DNA of 7,208 bases from Burkholderiales bacterium (GCA_011391855.1 JAABPT010000066.1:1-7208); one strand, 5' to 3'. Shown: positions 1 through 5,961, numbered from the stretch's first letter. Program-made: numbers and translations. The notes: generated by a model not told the origin, from the sequence alone.

Positions 1-528
1 CGCCAGCACCTGCTTGAAGGCCGGGTGTCGGCAGTCGTGCACCCATTCGAACAACACCATCTCCGTGCCGACGATGCGCGCGCCGGCGTCGCGCAGGCGC
101 TGCATCGCCAACGCATGGTCGGCCGGCTGGCGCGAACCGCAGGCGTCGGCCACCACCCAGATCTCGCGGCCGGCTCGCCGCAGGCCCAGCGCGGTTTGCA
201 GCAGGCAGACATGCGCTTCGCAGCCAGCCAGCACGACCTCGGGCAAATCGCCCAGCGCGTCCAGTTGCTCGAGCAGGCCATCCTCGCAGGCGTCGAAGTG
301 CATTTTGGCCAGCGTGCTTGCGCAGCGCTGACGTACCGCTTCCACATTCGGGCCCAGGCCGGCCGGGTTCTGCTCGGTGCCCAGCACCGGCACGCCGAGC
401 AGGCGCGCGGCGTCGGCCAGCAGCAGCGCATTGGCCACCACGCGCGGGCCGTCGTGGATGGCGGGCAGCAGCCGCGCCTGGTAGTCCACCAGGAGCAGGC
501 TGCAGCGGCGGGCGTCCATTCGCTTCAT
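1..528 (-). CDS. Isochorismatase-superfamily cysteine hydrolase (C-terminus outside window)
   Basis: The open frame runs off the left edge; 176 residues are visible. The start is the ATG ending at 528, preceded by a GAGGAA ribosome binding site; a second in-frame ATG lies three codons later. The family catalytic triad is visible: Asp15 in LLLVDYQ, Lys75 in LAKMHFDAC, and nucleophile Cys108 in VLAGCEAHVCLLQTAL, which matches the family pattern G-x-x-x-H-x-C-x-x-x-T. The TEQNPAGLG stretch (residues 51-59) resembles the TEQYPKGLG-type motif of the ISOC1/ISOC2 subgroup rather than true isochorismatases of siderophore synthesis. Members hydrolyse small amides, ureides or vinyl ethers in the cytoplasm; the substrate cannot be read from sequence. 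It diverges from the AbfD-like gene across a 143-base shared region, so co-regulation is plausible. Only a short C-terminal piece should be missing, since the family is usually about 180-210 residues. Family call is firm, function is not. Confidence 0.9.
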   Translation of the reverse strand, partial: MKRMDARRCSLLLVDYQARLLPAIHDGPRVVANALLLADAARLLGVPVLGTEQNPAGLGPNVEAVRQRCASTLAKMHFDACEDGLLEQLDALGDLPEVVLAGCEAHVCLLQTALGLRRAGREIWVVADACGSRQPADHALAMQRLRDAGARIVGTEMVLFEWVHDCRHPAFKQVLA

Positions 529-671
529 GGTCGGTTCCTCGTGTTCGGCGTGACGAGCGGGGCACGCGCCGCGGACGCATTTCTCGATCGGGGCCGACCG
601 AGGCATCGGGGAAATATACGATTGATCGAAGCGGGTTCGCATGTTCGGATCGAGGCCACCCCGGAGAGCCC
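529..671. promoter_or_regulatory. Divergent promoter/operator region
   Basis: This 143-base region separates two divergently read start codons and must hold both promoters. It contains an AT-rich island at 612-626 in otherwise GC-rich DNA. Read on the minus strand, 613-618 gives TATATT, a good -10 candidate for the hydrolase gene; on the plus strand, 615-620 gives TATACG, a weaker -10 candidate for the AbfD-like gene. I see no convincing -35 for either. Flanking the island are possible regulator sites: GATCGAA (624-630) facing TTCGGATC (644-651), and ATTTCTCGAT (579-588) facing ATCGGGGAAAT (605-615), both imperfect inverted repeats. The pentamer GATCG occurs three times (586-590 region, 624-628, 648-652). 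A transcription factor acting on both genes is an inference. Confidence 0.4.
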
Positions 672-2297
672 ATGAACGCACCCTTGCCCACCGCCACTGC
701 CGCTGCAGGCCGCTTCATGAGTGGGGCGGAATACCGCGAGTCGCTGCGCCGCTGCAAGCCCGTGGTCTATGTCGACGGCCAGCGCATCGAAAGCGTGGCC
801 GACGCGCCGCAACTGCAGCCAGGCATCAACGCGCTGGCCGTCAGCTACGACTTCGCGCGCGACGCCGCCAAGGCGCCGCTGATGACCGCCGTGCAGTCCG
901 CCCGCAGCCGCCGCGTCAACCGCATGCTGCACGTCAACGAATCGGCCGGCGACCTGCTCAACAAGCTGGAGGCGGTGCGCATCCTGTGCCAGGAAACCGG
1001 CTGCGCGCAGCGCTACCTGGCGCACGACGCGCTGAATGCGCTGGCCCAGGTGACAGCGCGCATCGACGACGCACGCGGCAGCAGCGAGCACCGGGCGCGC
1101 TTCCAGGCCTATCTGGCGCATGTGCAGGACGAGGACCTGGCGCTCGGCATCGCCATGACCGACGCCAAGGGTGACCGCAGCCGCCGGCCGCACGAGCAGG
1201 CCAACCCCGACACCTACGTGCACGTGGTCGAACGCAACGCCCGCGGCATCGTCATCAGCGGCACCAAGGCCATCGTCACCGGCGCGCCCTATATGCACGA
1301 ATTCCTGGTCATGCCCAGCCGCCAGATGGGCCAGGCCGACGCCGACTTCGCGGTGTGCTGCGCGTTGCCTTGTGACGCGCCCGGGCTGACCATGGTCTCG
1401 CGCCCGGCCGGCCGCCCGGGTGACAAGGTCGAACATGGCGCGCCGCTGTTTTCGCGCCGCTACGGCCAGGCCACTGCGGTGCTGGTCTTCGACCGCGTCT
1501 TCGTGCCCTGGGAACGCGTGTTCTACGCGGGTGAATGGGAGCACAGCCAGGTGCTGACCTACAGCTACGCCACGCACCACCGGCACAGCTGCATCGCCGC
1601 GCGCGCCGGCTTCGGCGACCTGCTCATCGGCGCCGGCGCACTGATGTGCGAGGCCAATGGCTTCGACCCCGGCGAAAAGAGTTCGCTGCGCGAACCGATG
1701 GTCGAGCTGATCAAGATCACCGAAGGTTTCTACGCCTGCGGCGTGGCCGCCAGCGTCTACGGCGCGCCGGACCCGCTGGCCGGCAATTTCATGCCCGAGT
1801 CGGTATTCGCCAATATCGGCAAGCTGCTGCTGGCGACGCAGATCTACGACATGCAACGGCTGGCGCACGAAGTGTCGGGCGGCCTCGTCGTCGCCCTGCC
1901 CGGCCCCGACGAGGACCACAACCCGGCCACCGCCGCCACCCTGGCCGAGGTGCTGCGCGCCAACCCCGCGGTGCCCTACGACAAGCGCATCGAGGTGGCG
2001 CGCTTCATCGAGGACCTGACGGCCAGCTACCAGGGCGGCTGGTATTCGGTGATCAGCCTGCACGGCGGCGGCTCGCCGGCGGCCATGAAGCAGGAGATCT
2101 GGCGCCAGTACCCGGTGGGCGACAAGGTGGCGCTGGTGGAAAGGCTGCTCGACCGCGGCGTGCTGGCGCCGAACGAGGGCGACACTGCGCGCGCCATCAC
2201 ACGCAACCGCCAACCGGGGCGCTGCTGCGATATGGGGTGCAGCGCCCCCGGGCAGGCCGTGATGGTGCCGCTGCCCGAGCCGCCCCGGCGCGAGTGA
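672..2297 (+). CDS. AbfD/HpaB-superfamily flavoprotein resembling 4-hydroxybutyryl-CoA dehydratase but with incomplete Fe-S ligands
   Basis: This 541-residue cytoplasmic protein belongs to the FAD-dependent superfamily that includes 4-hydroxyphenylacetate 3-hydroxylase (HpaB) and 4-hydroxybutyryl-CoA dehydratase (AbfD). ATG 672 is chosen for its GGAGAG at 663-668; ATG 717 (Met16) is where AbfD-type proteins begin. Resemblance to AbfD runs throughout: SGAEYRESLRR (17-27), AMTDAKGDR (161-169), GTKAIVTGAPYMHE (197-210), LVFDRVFVPWERVF (271-284), GFGDLLIGAGAL (313-324) and LHGGGSP (463-469). Against the Clostridium aminobutyricum enzyme, aligned from memory, Cys99, Gln101, Thr190 and His292 are kept (Cys111, Gln113, Thr203, His303). 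Cys103 becomes Tyr115, Cys299 Ala310, Tyr296 Cys307, Glu257 Thr268 and Glu455 Ile461. A normal [4Fe-4S] dehydratase is therefore unlikely. The HpaB catalytic His is also absent (about Ile160). A tail from about residue 496 includes CCDMGC. Databases would probably call it a 4-hydroxyphenylacetate 3-hydroxylase family protein; I would not assign that reaction. Confidence 0.85.
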   Translation: MNAPLPTATAAAGRFMSGAEYRESLRRCKPVVYVDGQRIESVADAPQLQPGINALAVSYDFARDAAKAPLMTAVQSARSRRVNRMLHVNESAGDLLNKLEAVRILCQETGCAQRYLAHDALNALAQVTARIDDARGSSEHRARFQAYLAHVQDEDLALGIAMTDAKGDRSRRPHEQANPDTYVHVVERNARGIVISGTKAIVTGAPYMHEFLVMPSRQMGQADADFAVCCALPCDAPGLTMVSRPAGRPGDKVEHGAPLFSRRYGQATAVLVFDRVFVPWERVFYAGEWEHSQVLTYSYATHHRHSCIAARAGFGDLLIGAGALMCEANGFDPGEKSSLREPMVELIKITEGFYACGVAASVYGAPDPLAGNFMPESVFANIGKLLLATQIYDMQRLAHEVSGGLVVALPGPDEDHNPATAATLAEVLRANPAVPYDKRIEVARFIEDLTASYQGGWYSVISLHGGGSPAAMKQEIWRQYPVGDKVALVERLLDRGVLAPNEGDTARAITRNRQPGRCCDMGCSAPGQAVMVPLPEPPRRE

Positions 2298-2321
2298 CCC
2301 GGCGCGTGGCCGCTGTAGCGA

Positions 2322-2888
2322 CTACCGGGCCTTCTCGAACGGCAGCAAGGTGCTGGGCAACACGCGCACGCGCGCCAGGCACTGGCCGTTGGCGTCGGAG
2401 AACTTGTTCAGGTCACCCATCTCGCAGCGGTCGCCTCCGCCCACCTGCAACCTGGCGATCTCGCCGCAGGCGATGCCCCCGAAGCGCACGGCACGCCGGC
2501 TCTGGTCGCCGGGCCGGATGCGGCCGAAGCTGGCGGTCTGCGCGTTGTAGGCCACGTCGTTGGCGCGGTAGACGGTGAACAGCGGCACCAGGCTGCCGAT
2601 CTCGTAGGGCAGGGTGTTGCTCAGGACGAATTCGAAGCGGCAGCCCCCCGGCACGTCCAGCCGCTGCTCCAGCATCAGCTCGGCCTGGGGTTGGTCCTTG
2701 GCCGGCGCCGAGGCAGCACCGTCGGCAGCAACTGCGTCCAGATAGCGCCAGGTGCCGTCGTCCTTGAGCAGGATGCTGCGGCCCTGGGCGTCCTTCAGCT
2801 CGAAATCGGCCCGTGCCGCCGGCAGGCACAAGGCCGCCAGAGCCAGAGCACCCAGCAGCGTTTTCGGCCACGTCGTCTTCGTCGTCAT
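2322..2888 (-). CDS. Secreted small protein of unknown function with four mature cysteines
   Basis: This 188-residue protein has a clear Sec signal peptide: basic start (MTTKTTWPK), hydrophobic core LLGALALAALCLP, and an ARA cleavage site after Ala27. The mature N-terminus, DFELKDAQGRSILLKDDGTW (28-47), looks like a small beta-rich segment seen in many proteobacterial periplasmic proteins of unknown role ('…G…V.L..DGTW'). An Ala/Pro/Asp linker (about 52-68) leads to a second domain (70-188) with Cys83, Cys141, Cys155 and Cys170, an even number compatible with two disulfides in the periplasm. Cys21 is not in a valid lipobox (Leu precedes it), so I do not call it a lipoprotein. The start is supported by AAGGA (2897-2901 on the complementary strand) seven bases before the ATG. 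It ends convergently 24 bases from the AbfD-like gene, with no obvious terminator between them. I do not recognise a function. Confidence 0.85.
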   Translation of the reverse strand: MTTKTTWPKTLLGALALAALCLPAARADFELKDAQGRSILLKDDGTWRYLDAVAADGAASAPAKDQPQAELMLEQRLDVPGGCRFEFVLSNTLPYEIGSLVPLFTVYRANDVAYNAQTASFGRIRPGDQSRRAVRFGGIACGEIARLQVGGGDRCEMGDLNKFSDANGQCLARVRVLPSTLLPFEKAR

Positions 2889-3078
2889 GTTGTCATCCTT
2901 GGATTACGTGCCGACAAGCCCGCGCGAACGGATCGGGCGGCACCCCCGCCCGCGCGTTGCAGGCCCGCAGCGCGCAGATTGAACGCCGGGGTCCGGGACA
3001 CCGGCCCGGGTTTCGACCCGAGTATCGCCGCCCGGCCCCTGCTTGACCGCGGTCGAAACTCACGCTTGCGTGGCGTCG
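2889..3078. other. Gap of 190 bases with GC-rich hairpins; no gene seen
   Basis: This region separates two minus-strand genes and should hold the promoter of the secreted-protein gene and the transcript end of the oxidoreductase gene. I find no convincing coding frame. Structures visible are a 7-bp perfect stem CGGGCGG/CCGCCCG (2934-2940 with 2946-2952, loop CACCC), and directly beside it GCGCGTTGC/GCAGCGCGC (2952-2960 with 2967-2975, one G-T pair). There is also a 9-bp perfect inverted repeat GTTTCGACC/GGTCGAAAC (3010-3018 with 3051-3059), the small hairpin CGGGT-TTCG-ACCCG (3007-3020), and the palindrome GACCGCGGTC (3045-3054). None is followed by a T run. I see no clear -10 or -35 for the minus-strand gene here. 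Confidence 0.5.
3045..3072 (-). terminator. Possible weak terminator after the AcuI-type gene
   Basis: Reading on the minus strand just past the oxidoreductase stop codon, the transcript would contain CACGCAAGCGTG (3072-3061), a short self-complementary hairpin, then AGTTTCG and the palindrome GACCGCGGTC (3054-3045). The stem is only 4-5 bp and the T-tract is three bases, so this is at best a weak intrinsic terminator. Read-through toward the secreted-protein gene cannot be excluded. Confidence 0.2.
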
Positions 3079-4068
3079 TCAACCGATCCGCACCACGCAG
3101 CGCCCGCGCATCTGCCCGGCCATCAGCCGCTCGGCCACTGCGGGCGCCTCGGCCAGCGGCACCTCGCTCGTCATGCGCTCCAGCAGCGCGGGGTCGAGGT
3201 CGCGCGCCAGGCGGTCCCAGGCTTCCTGGCGGCGGTCGCGGGGCGCCATCACGCTGTCCACACCGGCCAGCGTGACGCTGCGCAGGATGAAAGGCGCCAC
3301 GCTGCCCGGCAGGTCCAGGCCCTGGGCCAGGCCGCAGGCAGCGACGACACCGCCGTAGCGCGTCTGCGCCAGCGCATTGACGAGCGTGTGGCTGCCCAAG
3401 GCGTCCACCACGCCCGCCCAGCGCTCCTTTTGCAGCGGCTTGCCGGCGGCGGCAAATTCGGCGCGGTCGATCACCGCCGCGGTCCCCAAAGCCTTCAGGT
3501 AGTCGGCCTCCTGCGGCTTGCCGCTGGCCGCGGTGACGCGGTGGCCCAGCCGCGACAGCAGCGCGATGGCCACGCTGCCCACGCCACCGGTGGCGCCGGT
3601 CACGAGCACGTCGCCGTCGCCGGGCTTCAGACCGTGGCGTTCCAGCGCCAGCACGCACAGCATGGCGGTGTAGCCGGCCGTGCCGATGGCCATGGCCTGG
3701 CGCGGCGTGAAAGCGGCCGGCAGCTTCACCAGCCAGTCGCCCTTGAGCCGGGCGCGCTGCGCTAGGCAGCCCCAGTGCGTCTCGCCCACGCCCCAGCCGT
3801 TGTGCACGAAGCGGTCGCCGGGCTGCCAGCCGGGGTGGCGGCTTTCGAGCACGGTGCCGGCGCCGTCGATGCCCGGCACCATGGGCCATGTTCGCACCAC
3901 CGGCGCCTTGTTCGTCAGCGCCAGGGCGTCCTTGTAGTTCAGCGTGGAATATTCGGGTTGCACCAGCACGTCGGCCTGCTCCCAGCCGGGCAGGCGCGAT
4001 TCGTCCAATGTGGTCAGGCCGGCGCGAAATCCGGCATCGTCTTTTTCGAGCAGCAGGGCATTGAACAT
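3079..4068 (-). CDS. acuI: NADPH-dependent MDR oxidoreductase, YhdH/AcuI type (acryloyl-CoA reductase family)
   Basis: The product is 329 residues, close to E. coli YhdH (324). It is a zinc-independent medium-chain dehydrogenase/reductase. An N-terminal GroES-like domain (1 to about 120) carries the family signatures LNYKDALALT (43-52), PGIDGAGTV (65-73) and NGWGVGETHWG (90-100). The NADPH-binding Rossmann fold has VTGATGGVGSVAIALLSRLG (156-175), followed by SGKP (182-185) at the position that binds the NADPH 2'-phosphate. GTAGYTAML (129-137) is also characteristic. Characterised AcuI members reduce acryloyl-CoA to propionyl-CoA, using NADPH in the cytoplasm, in 3-hydroxypropionate or DMSP metabolism and acrylate detoxification. 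Substrate identity here is inferred from family only. The ATG ending at 4068 matches the family N-terminus (MFNALLLEKD); the frame stays open a further 24 codons upstream to 4140, but that segment lacks family resemblance. A GAGAA lies a few bases upstream. Read alone, divergent from the peptidase gene. Confidence 0.88.
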   Translation of the reverse strand: MFNALLLEKDDAGFRAGLTTLDESRLPGWEQADVLVQPEYSTLNYKDALALTNKAPVVRTWPMVPGIDGAGTVLESRHPGWQPGDRFVHNGWGVGETHWGCLAQRARLKGDWLVKLPAAFTPRQAMAIGTAGYTAMLCVLALERHGLKPGDGDVLVTGATGGVGSVAIALLSRLGHRVTAASGKPQEADYLKALGTAAVIDRAEFAAAGKPLQKERWAGVVDALGSHTLVNALAQTRYGGVVAACGLAQGLDLPGSVAPFILRSVTLAGVDSVMAPRDRRQEAWDRLARDLDPALLERMTSEVPLAEAPAVAERLMAGQMRGRCVVRIG

Positions 4069-4205
4069 GGGTTCTCGTCGGGTTGGATCGGAATCCGTGA
4101 TGCTGCCGCGTCCCGGCGCCGACGGCAAGGACCGTGACACCGGCGGCTCACCGGGCCTGTCCGATTCGCCCCAAACCAGCGCCTGTTATCCTGCGCCGCT
4201 TCGCC
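4069..4205. promoter_or_regulatory. Divergent promoter region; extended -10 for the peptidase gene
   Basis: This 137-base region lies between divergent start codons. On the plus strand, TGTTATCCT (4184-4192) is an extended -10 element (TG-n-TATCCT). It places the transcript start near 4199, so the leader before ATG 4206 would be very short. A poor -35 candidate TTCGCC (4165-4170) sits 16 bases upstream; extended -10 promoters tolerate this. On the minus side, near the oxidoreductase start, a small GGAT-CGGA-ATCC inverted repeat occupies 4085-4096. I cannot identify that gene's -10 with confidence. Confidence 0.45.
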
Positions 4206-4799
4206 ATGCTGCACGCCACCCTGCGCCCCCTCGTCCTGATGCTGAGCCTGACCTGGCTGGCGCAGGCCTGGGCGACGCCCGAGACACCGGCCGCGCCGGC
4301 CGAATCCGCCGTCCAGGTCCTGCAGGACTGGGGCCACGCGGCAGCCAGCGTCGGCACCGAACCCATCGCCTTCGTGCGCCAGGTTGGCGACACCGCCTCC
4401 GGGCTGGTGTTGTCGGCCATGCACTTTATCGGCGTGCCCTACCGTCGGGGTGGCGCCTCGGTCGACGAAGGCTTCGACTGCAGCGGCTTCACGCGCTACG
4501 TCTTCGAAAACAGCGTGGGCCTGGCGCTGCCGCGGCGCGCCGACGCGCAGGCGCACGAAGCGGGCTTGCGCCAGGTTCGGCGTGAGGACCTGCGACCCGG
4601 CGACCTGGTGTTCTTCAACACCATGCGGCGCGCTTTCTCGCATGTTGGCATCTATGTCGGCGAGGGCCGTTTCATTCACGCACCGCGCAGCGGTGGCCAG
4701 GTGCGCGTGGAAAACATGCGACAGGCCTACTGGTCCAAGCGCTTCAACGGCGCCCGCCGCGCCGCGCTGGCCGAGACCGCGTCAGCACCTCGGCCTTGA
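4206..4799 (+). CDS. Exported NlpC/P60 (C40) cysteine peptidase, probable peptidoglycan endopeptidase
   Basis: This 197-residue protein has a signal peptide (MLHATLRP, then LVLMLSLTWLAQA) with an AWA site after Ala23, so it is exported to the periplasm. After an Ala/Pro-rich spacer comes a C-terminal NlpC/P60 domain (about 65-185). The nucleophile is Cys92 in EGFDCSGFTRYVF, the catalytic His is His146 in FSHVGIYVG, and the third polar residue is His158 in FIHAP. PGDLVFFN (131-138) is another family motif. Such enzymes, for example MepS (Spr) of E. coli, cleave D-Glu/mDAP-type peptide bonds in peptidoglycan; the exact bond here is inferred. There is no lipobox, unlike MepS. ATG 4206 is chosen because it begins the signal peptide and follows the extended -10 at 4184-4192. 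The upstream in-frame GTG (4134) lies before that promoter and has AAGGA only two bases away. No strong ribosome binding site precedes 4206. The moaA gene follows after 37 bases. Confidence 0.9.
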   Translation: MLHATLRPLVLMLSLTWLAQAWATPETPAAPAESAVQVLQDWGHAAASVGTEPIAFVRQVGDTASGLVLSAMHFIGVPYRRGGASVDEGFDCSGFTRYVFENSVGLALPRRADAQAHEAGLRQVRREDLRPGDLVFFNTMRRAFSHVGIYVGEGRFIHAPRSGGQVRVENMRQAYWSKRFNGARRAALAETASAPRP

Positions 4800-4836
4800 A
4801 CGACTGCGGCTGGGCCGCGGCGGCACAATCGGCACC
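4796..4836 (+). promoter_or_regulatory. Probable promoter adjoining the moaA start
   Basis: CACAAT (4824-4829) lies seven bases before the moaA ATG and resembles a -10 element. If used, transcription would begin at or within one or two bases of the A of the start codon, giving a leaderless or near-leaderless mRNA. This fits the absence of any purine-rich ribosome binding site before ATG 4837. TTGAAC (4796-4801), overlapping the peptidase stop codon, is a -35-like hexamer, but the 22-base spacer is longer than the usual 16-18. The alternative is translation from a read-through peptidase transcript. Confidence 0.35.
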
Positions 4837-5961
4837 ATGGGTGAGACCTTCATACCGCTGGCCGACCTGCGTTACGCCGCCGTTCGGCCGCGCATTCCCG
4901 ACGGTGCCGCACCGCCGAGCGGGTTGCTGGCCGACCGCCTGGGACGGCCGCTGCGCGACCTGCGCATCTCGGTCACCGACCGCTGCAATTTCCGCTGCAG
5001 CTACTGCATGCCCAAGGAGGTCTTCGACAAGGCCTACAAGTTCCTGCCGCACGACTCGCTGCTGAGTTTCGAGGAGATCACGCGCACGGCGCGGCTGTTC
5101 GTGGCCCACGGCGTGGGCAAGCTGCGGCTGACCGGCGGCGAGCCGCTGCTGCGCAAGAACCTGGAAGTGCTGGTCGAGCAATTGGCCGCGCTGCGCACCC
5201 CGGCGGGCGAGCCGCTGGACATCACGCTCACCACCAACGGCTCGGTGCTCGAGCGCAAGGCCGAGGCACTGCGCGCGGCCGGACTGAAGCGCGTGACGGT
5301 GAGCCTGGACGCGCTGGACGACGCCATCTTCCGGCGCATGAACGACGTCGACTTTCCGGTGGCCGACGTACTGCGCGGCATAGCCGCCGCGCTGCGCACC
5401 GGCATGGCGCCGGTGAAGGTCAACATGGTCGTCAAGCGTGGCACCAACGACCACGAGATCGTGCCGCTGGCGCGCCATGTGCGCGACCGCTATGGCCCGG
5501 GCGTGATCCTGCGCTTCATCGAATACATGGACGTCGGTGCCACCAACGGCTGGTGCATGGACGAGGTGCTGCCCTCGGCCGACGTGGTGCAGCGGCTGTC
5601 GCAGGTCTTCCCGCTGGAACCGCTGGAGCCCAACGCCACGGGTGAAACCGCCGAGCGCTGGCGCTACGTGGACGGCGGCGGCGAGATCGGCGTCATCAGC
5701 AGCGTCACGCAGGCCTTCTGCCGCGACTGCAACCGCGCCCGCTTGTCCACCGAAGGCAAGCTCTTCCTGTGCCTGTTCGCCAGCCGCGGCCACGACCTGC
5801 GCGCATTGCTGCGCGGCGGCTGCAGCGACGAGCAGATCGCCGCCGCGCTGGGCCTCATCTGGAGCGAGCGCGAGGACCGCTATTCCGAATTGCGCGGTGC
5901 CGGCACCGCCGCCGCCGGCAGTGGCGAGCGCCGCGTCGAGATGCACTACATCGGCGGCTGA
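4837..5961 (+). CDS. moaA: GTP 3',8-cyclase MoaA (molybdenum cofactor biosynthesis)
   Basis: MoaA is a cytoplasmic radical-SAM enzyme that converts GTP to (8S)-3',8-cyclo-7,8-dihydroguanosine 5'-triphosphate. MoaC then converts this to cyclic pyranopterin monophosphate. The 374-residue protein has the N-terminal SAM cluster motif CNFRCSYC (Cys50, Cys54, Cys57), the SAM-binding LTGGEPLLR (98-106), and TTNGS (132-136). The second, GTP-binding cluster has the C-x2-C-x13-C pattern: Cys295, Cys298, Cys312. The conserved C-terminal Gly-Gly (373-374, YIGG), needed for activity in this family, is intact. An N-terminal extension of about 30 residues compared with the 329-residue E. coli enzyme precedes GLLADRLGRPLRDLRIS; such extensions are common in betaproteobacteria. 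ATG 4837 is the only sensible start. No other Moco gene lies in the window: the upstream neighbour is the C40 peptidase and downstream is a convergent RND gene. All key residues are present, so it should be functional. Confidence 0.97.
   Translation: MGETFIPLADLRYAAVRPRIPDGAAPPSGLLADRLGRPLRDLRISVTDRCNFRCSYCMPKEVFDKAYKFLPHDSLLSFEEITRTARLFVAHGVGKLRLTGGEPLLRKNLEVLVEQLAALRTPAGEPLDITLTTNGSVLERKAEALRAAGLKRVTVSLDALDDAIFRRMNDVDFPVADVLRGIAAALRTGMAPVKVNMVVKRGTNDHEIVPLARHVRDRYGPGVILRFIEYMDVGATNGWCMDEVLPSADVVQRLSQVFPLEPLEPNATGETAERWRYVDGGGEIGVISSVTQAFCRDCNRARLSTEGKLFLCLFASRGHDLRALLRGGCSDEQIAAALGLIWSEREDRYSELRGAGTAAAGSGERRVEMHYIGG

Noticed and set aside
318..671. Upstream extension of the AbfD-like frame
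   Set aside because: The extension is Arg/Pro/Ala-rich, overlaps the hydrolase gene in antisense, and lacks family resemblance. ATG 672 has a ribosome binding site.
525..2213. Long minus-strand open frame (562 codons) opposite the AbfD-like gene
   Set aside because: Its translation is His/Gln/Val/Ala-rich low-complexity sequence typical of the antisense of GC-rich genes. The plus strand encodes a clear conserved family.
2826..2828. Cys21 of the secreted protein as a lipoprotein attachment site
   Set aside because: The preceding residues (Ala-Ala-Leu) do not form a lipobox, which needs Gly, Ala or Ser just before the Cys. A normal ARA cleavage site follows.
4069..4140. 24-codon N-terminal extension of the oxidoreductase
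   Set aside because: MFNALLLEKD at 4068 matches the usual family N-terminus, and the extension shows no conserved sequence.
4134..4205. GTG 4134 as start of the peptidase
   Set aside because: It would bury the signal peptide behind 24 Pro/Arg-rich residues and lies upstream of the extended -10 at 4184-4192.
4384..4836. Upstream extension of the moaA frame giving a 525-residue fusion
   Set aside because: That segment is the wrong frame of the NlpC/P60 gene and encodes Arg/Ala-rich shadow sequence.
4744..5946. Long minus-strand open frame (400 codons) opposite moaA
   Set aside because: It is antisense shadow of moaA with no recognisable domain; moaA has all cluster motifs.
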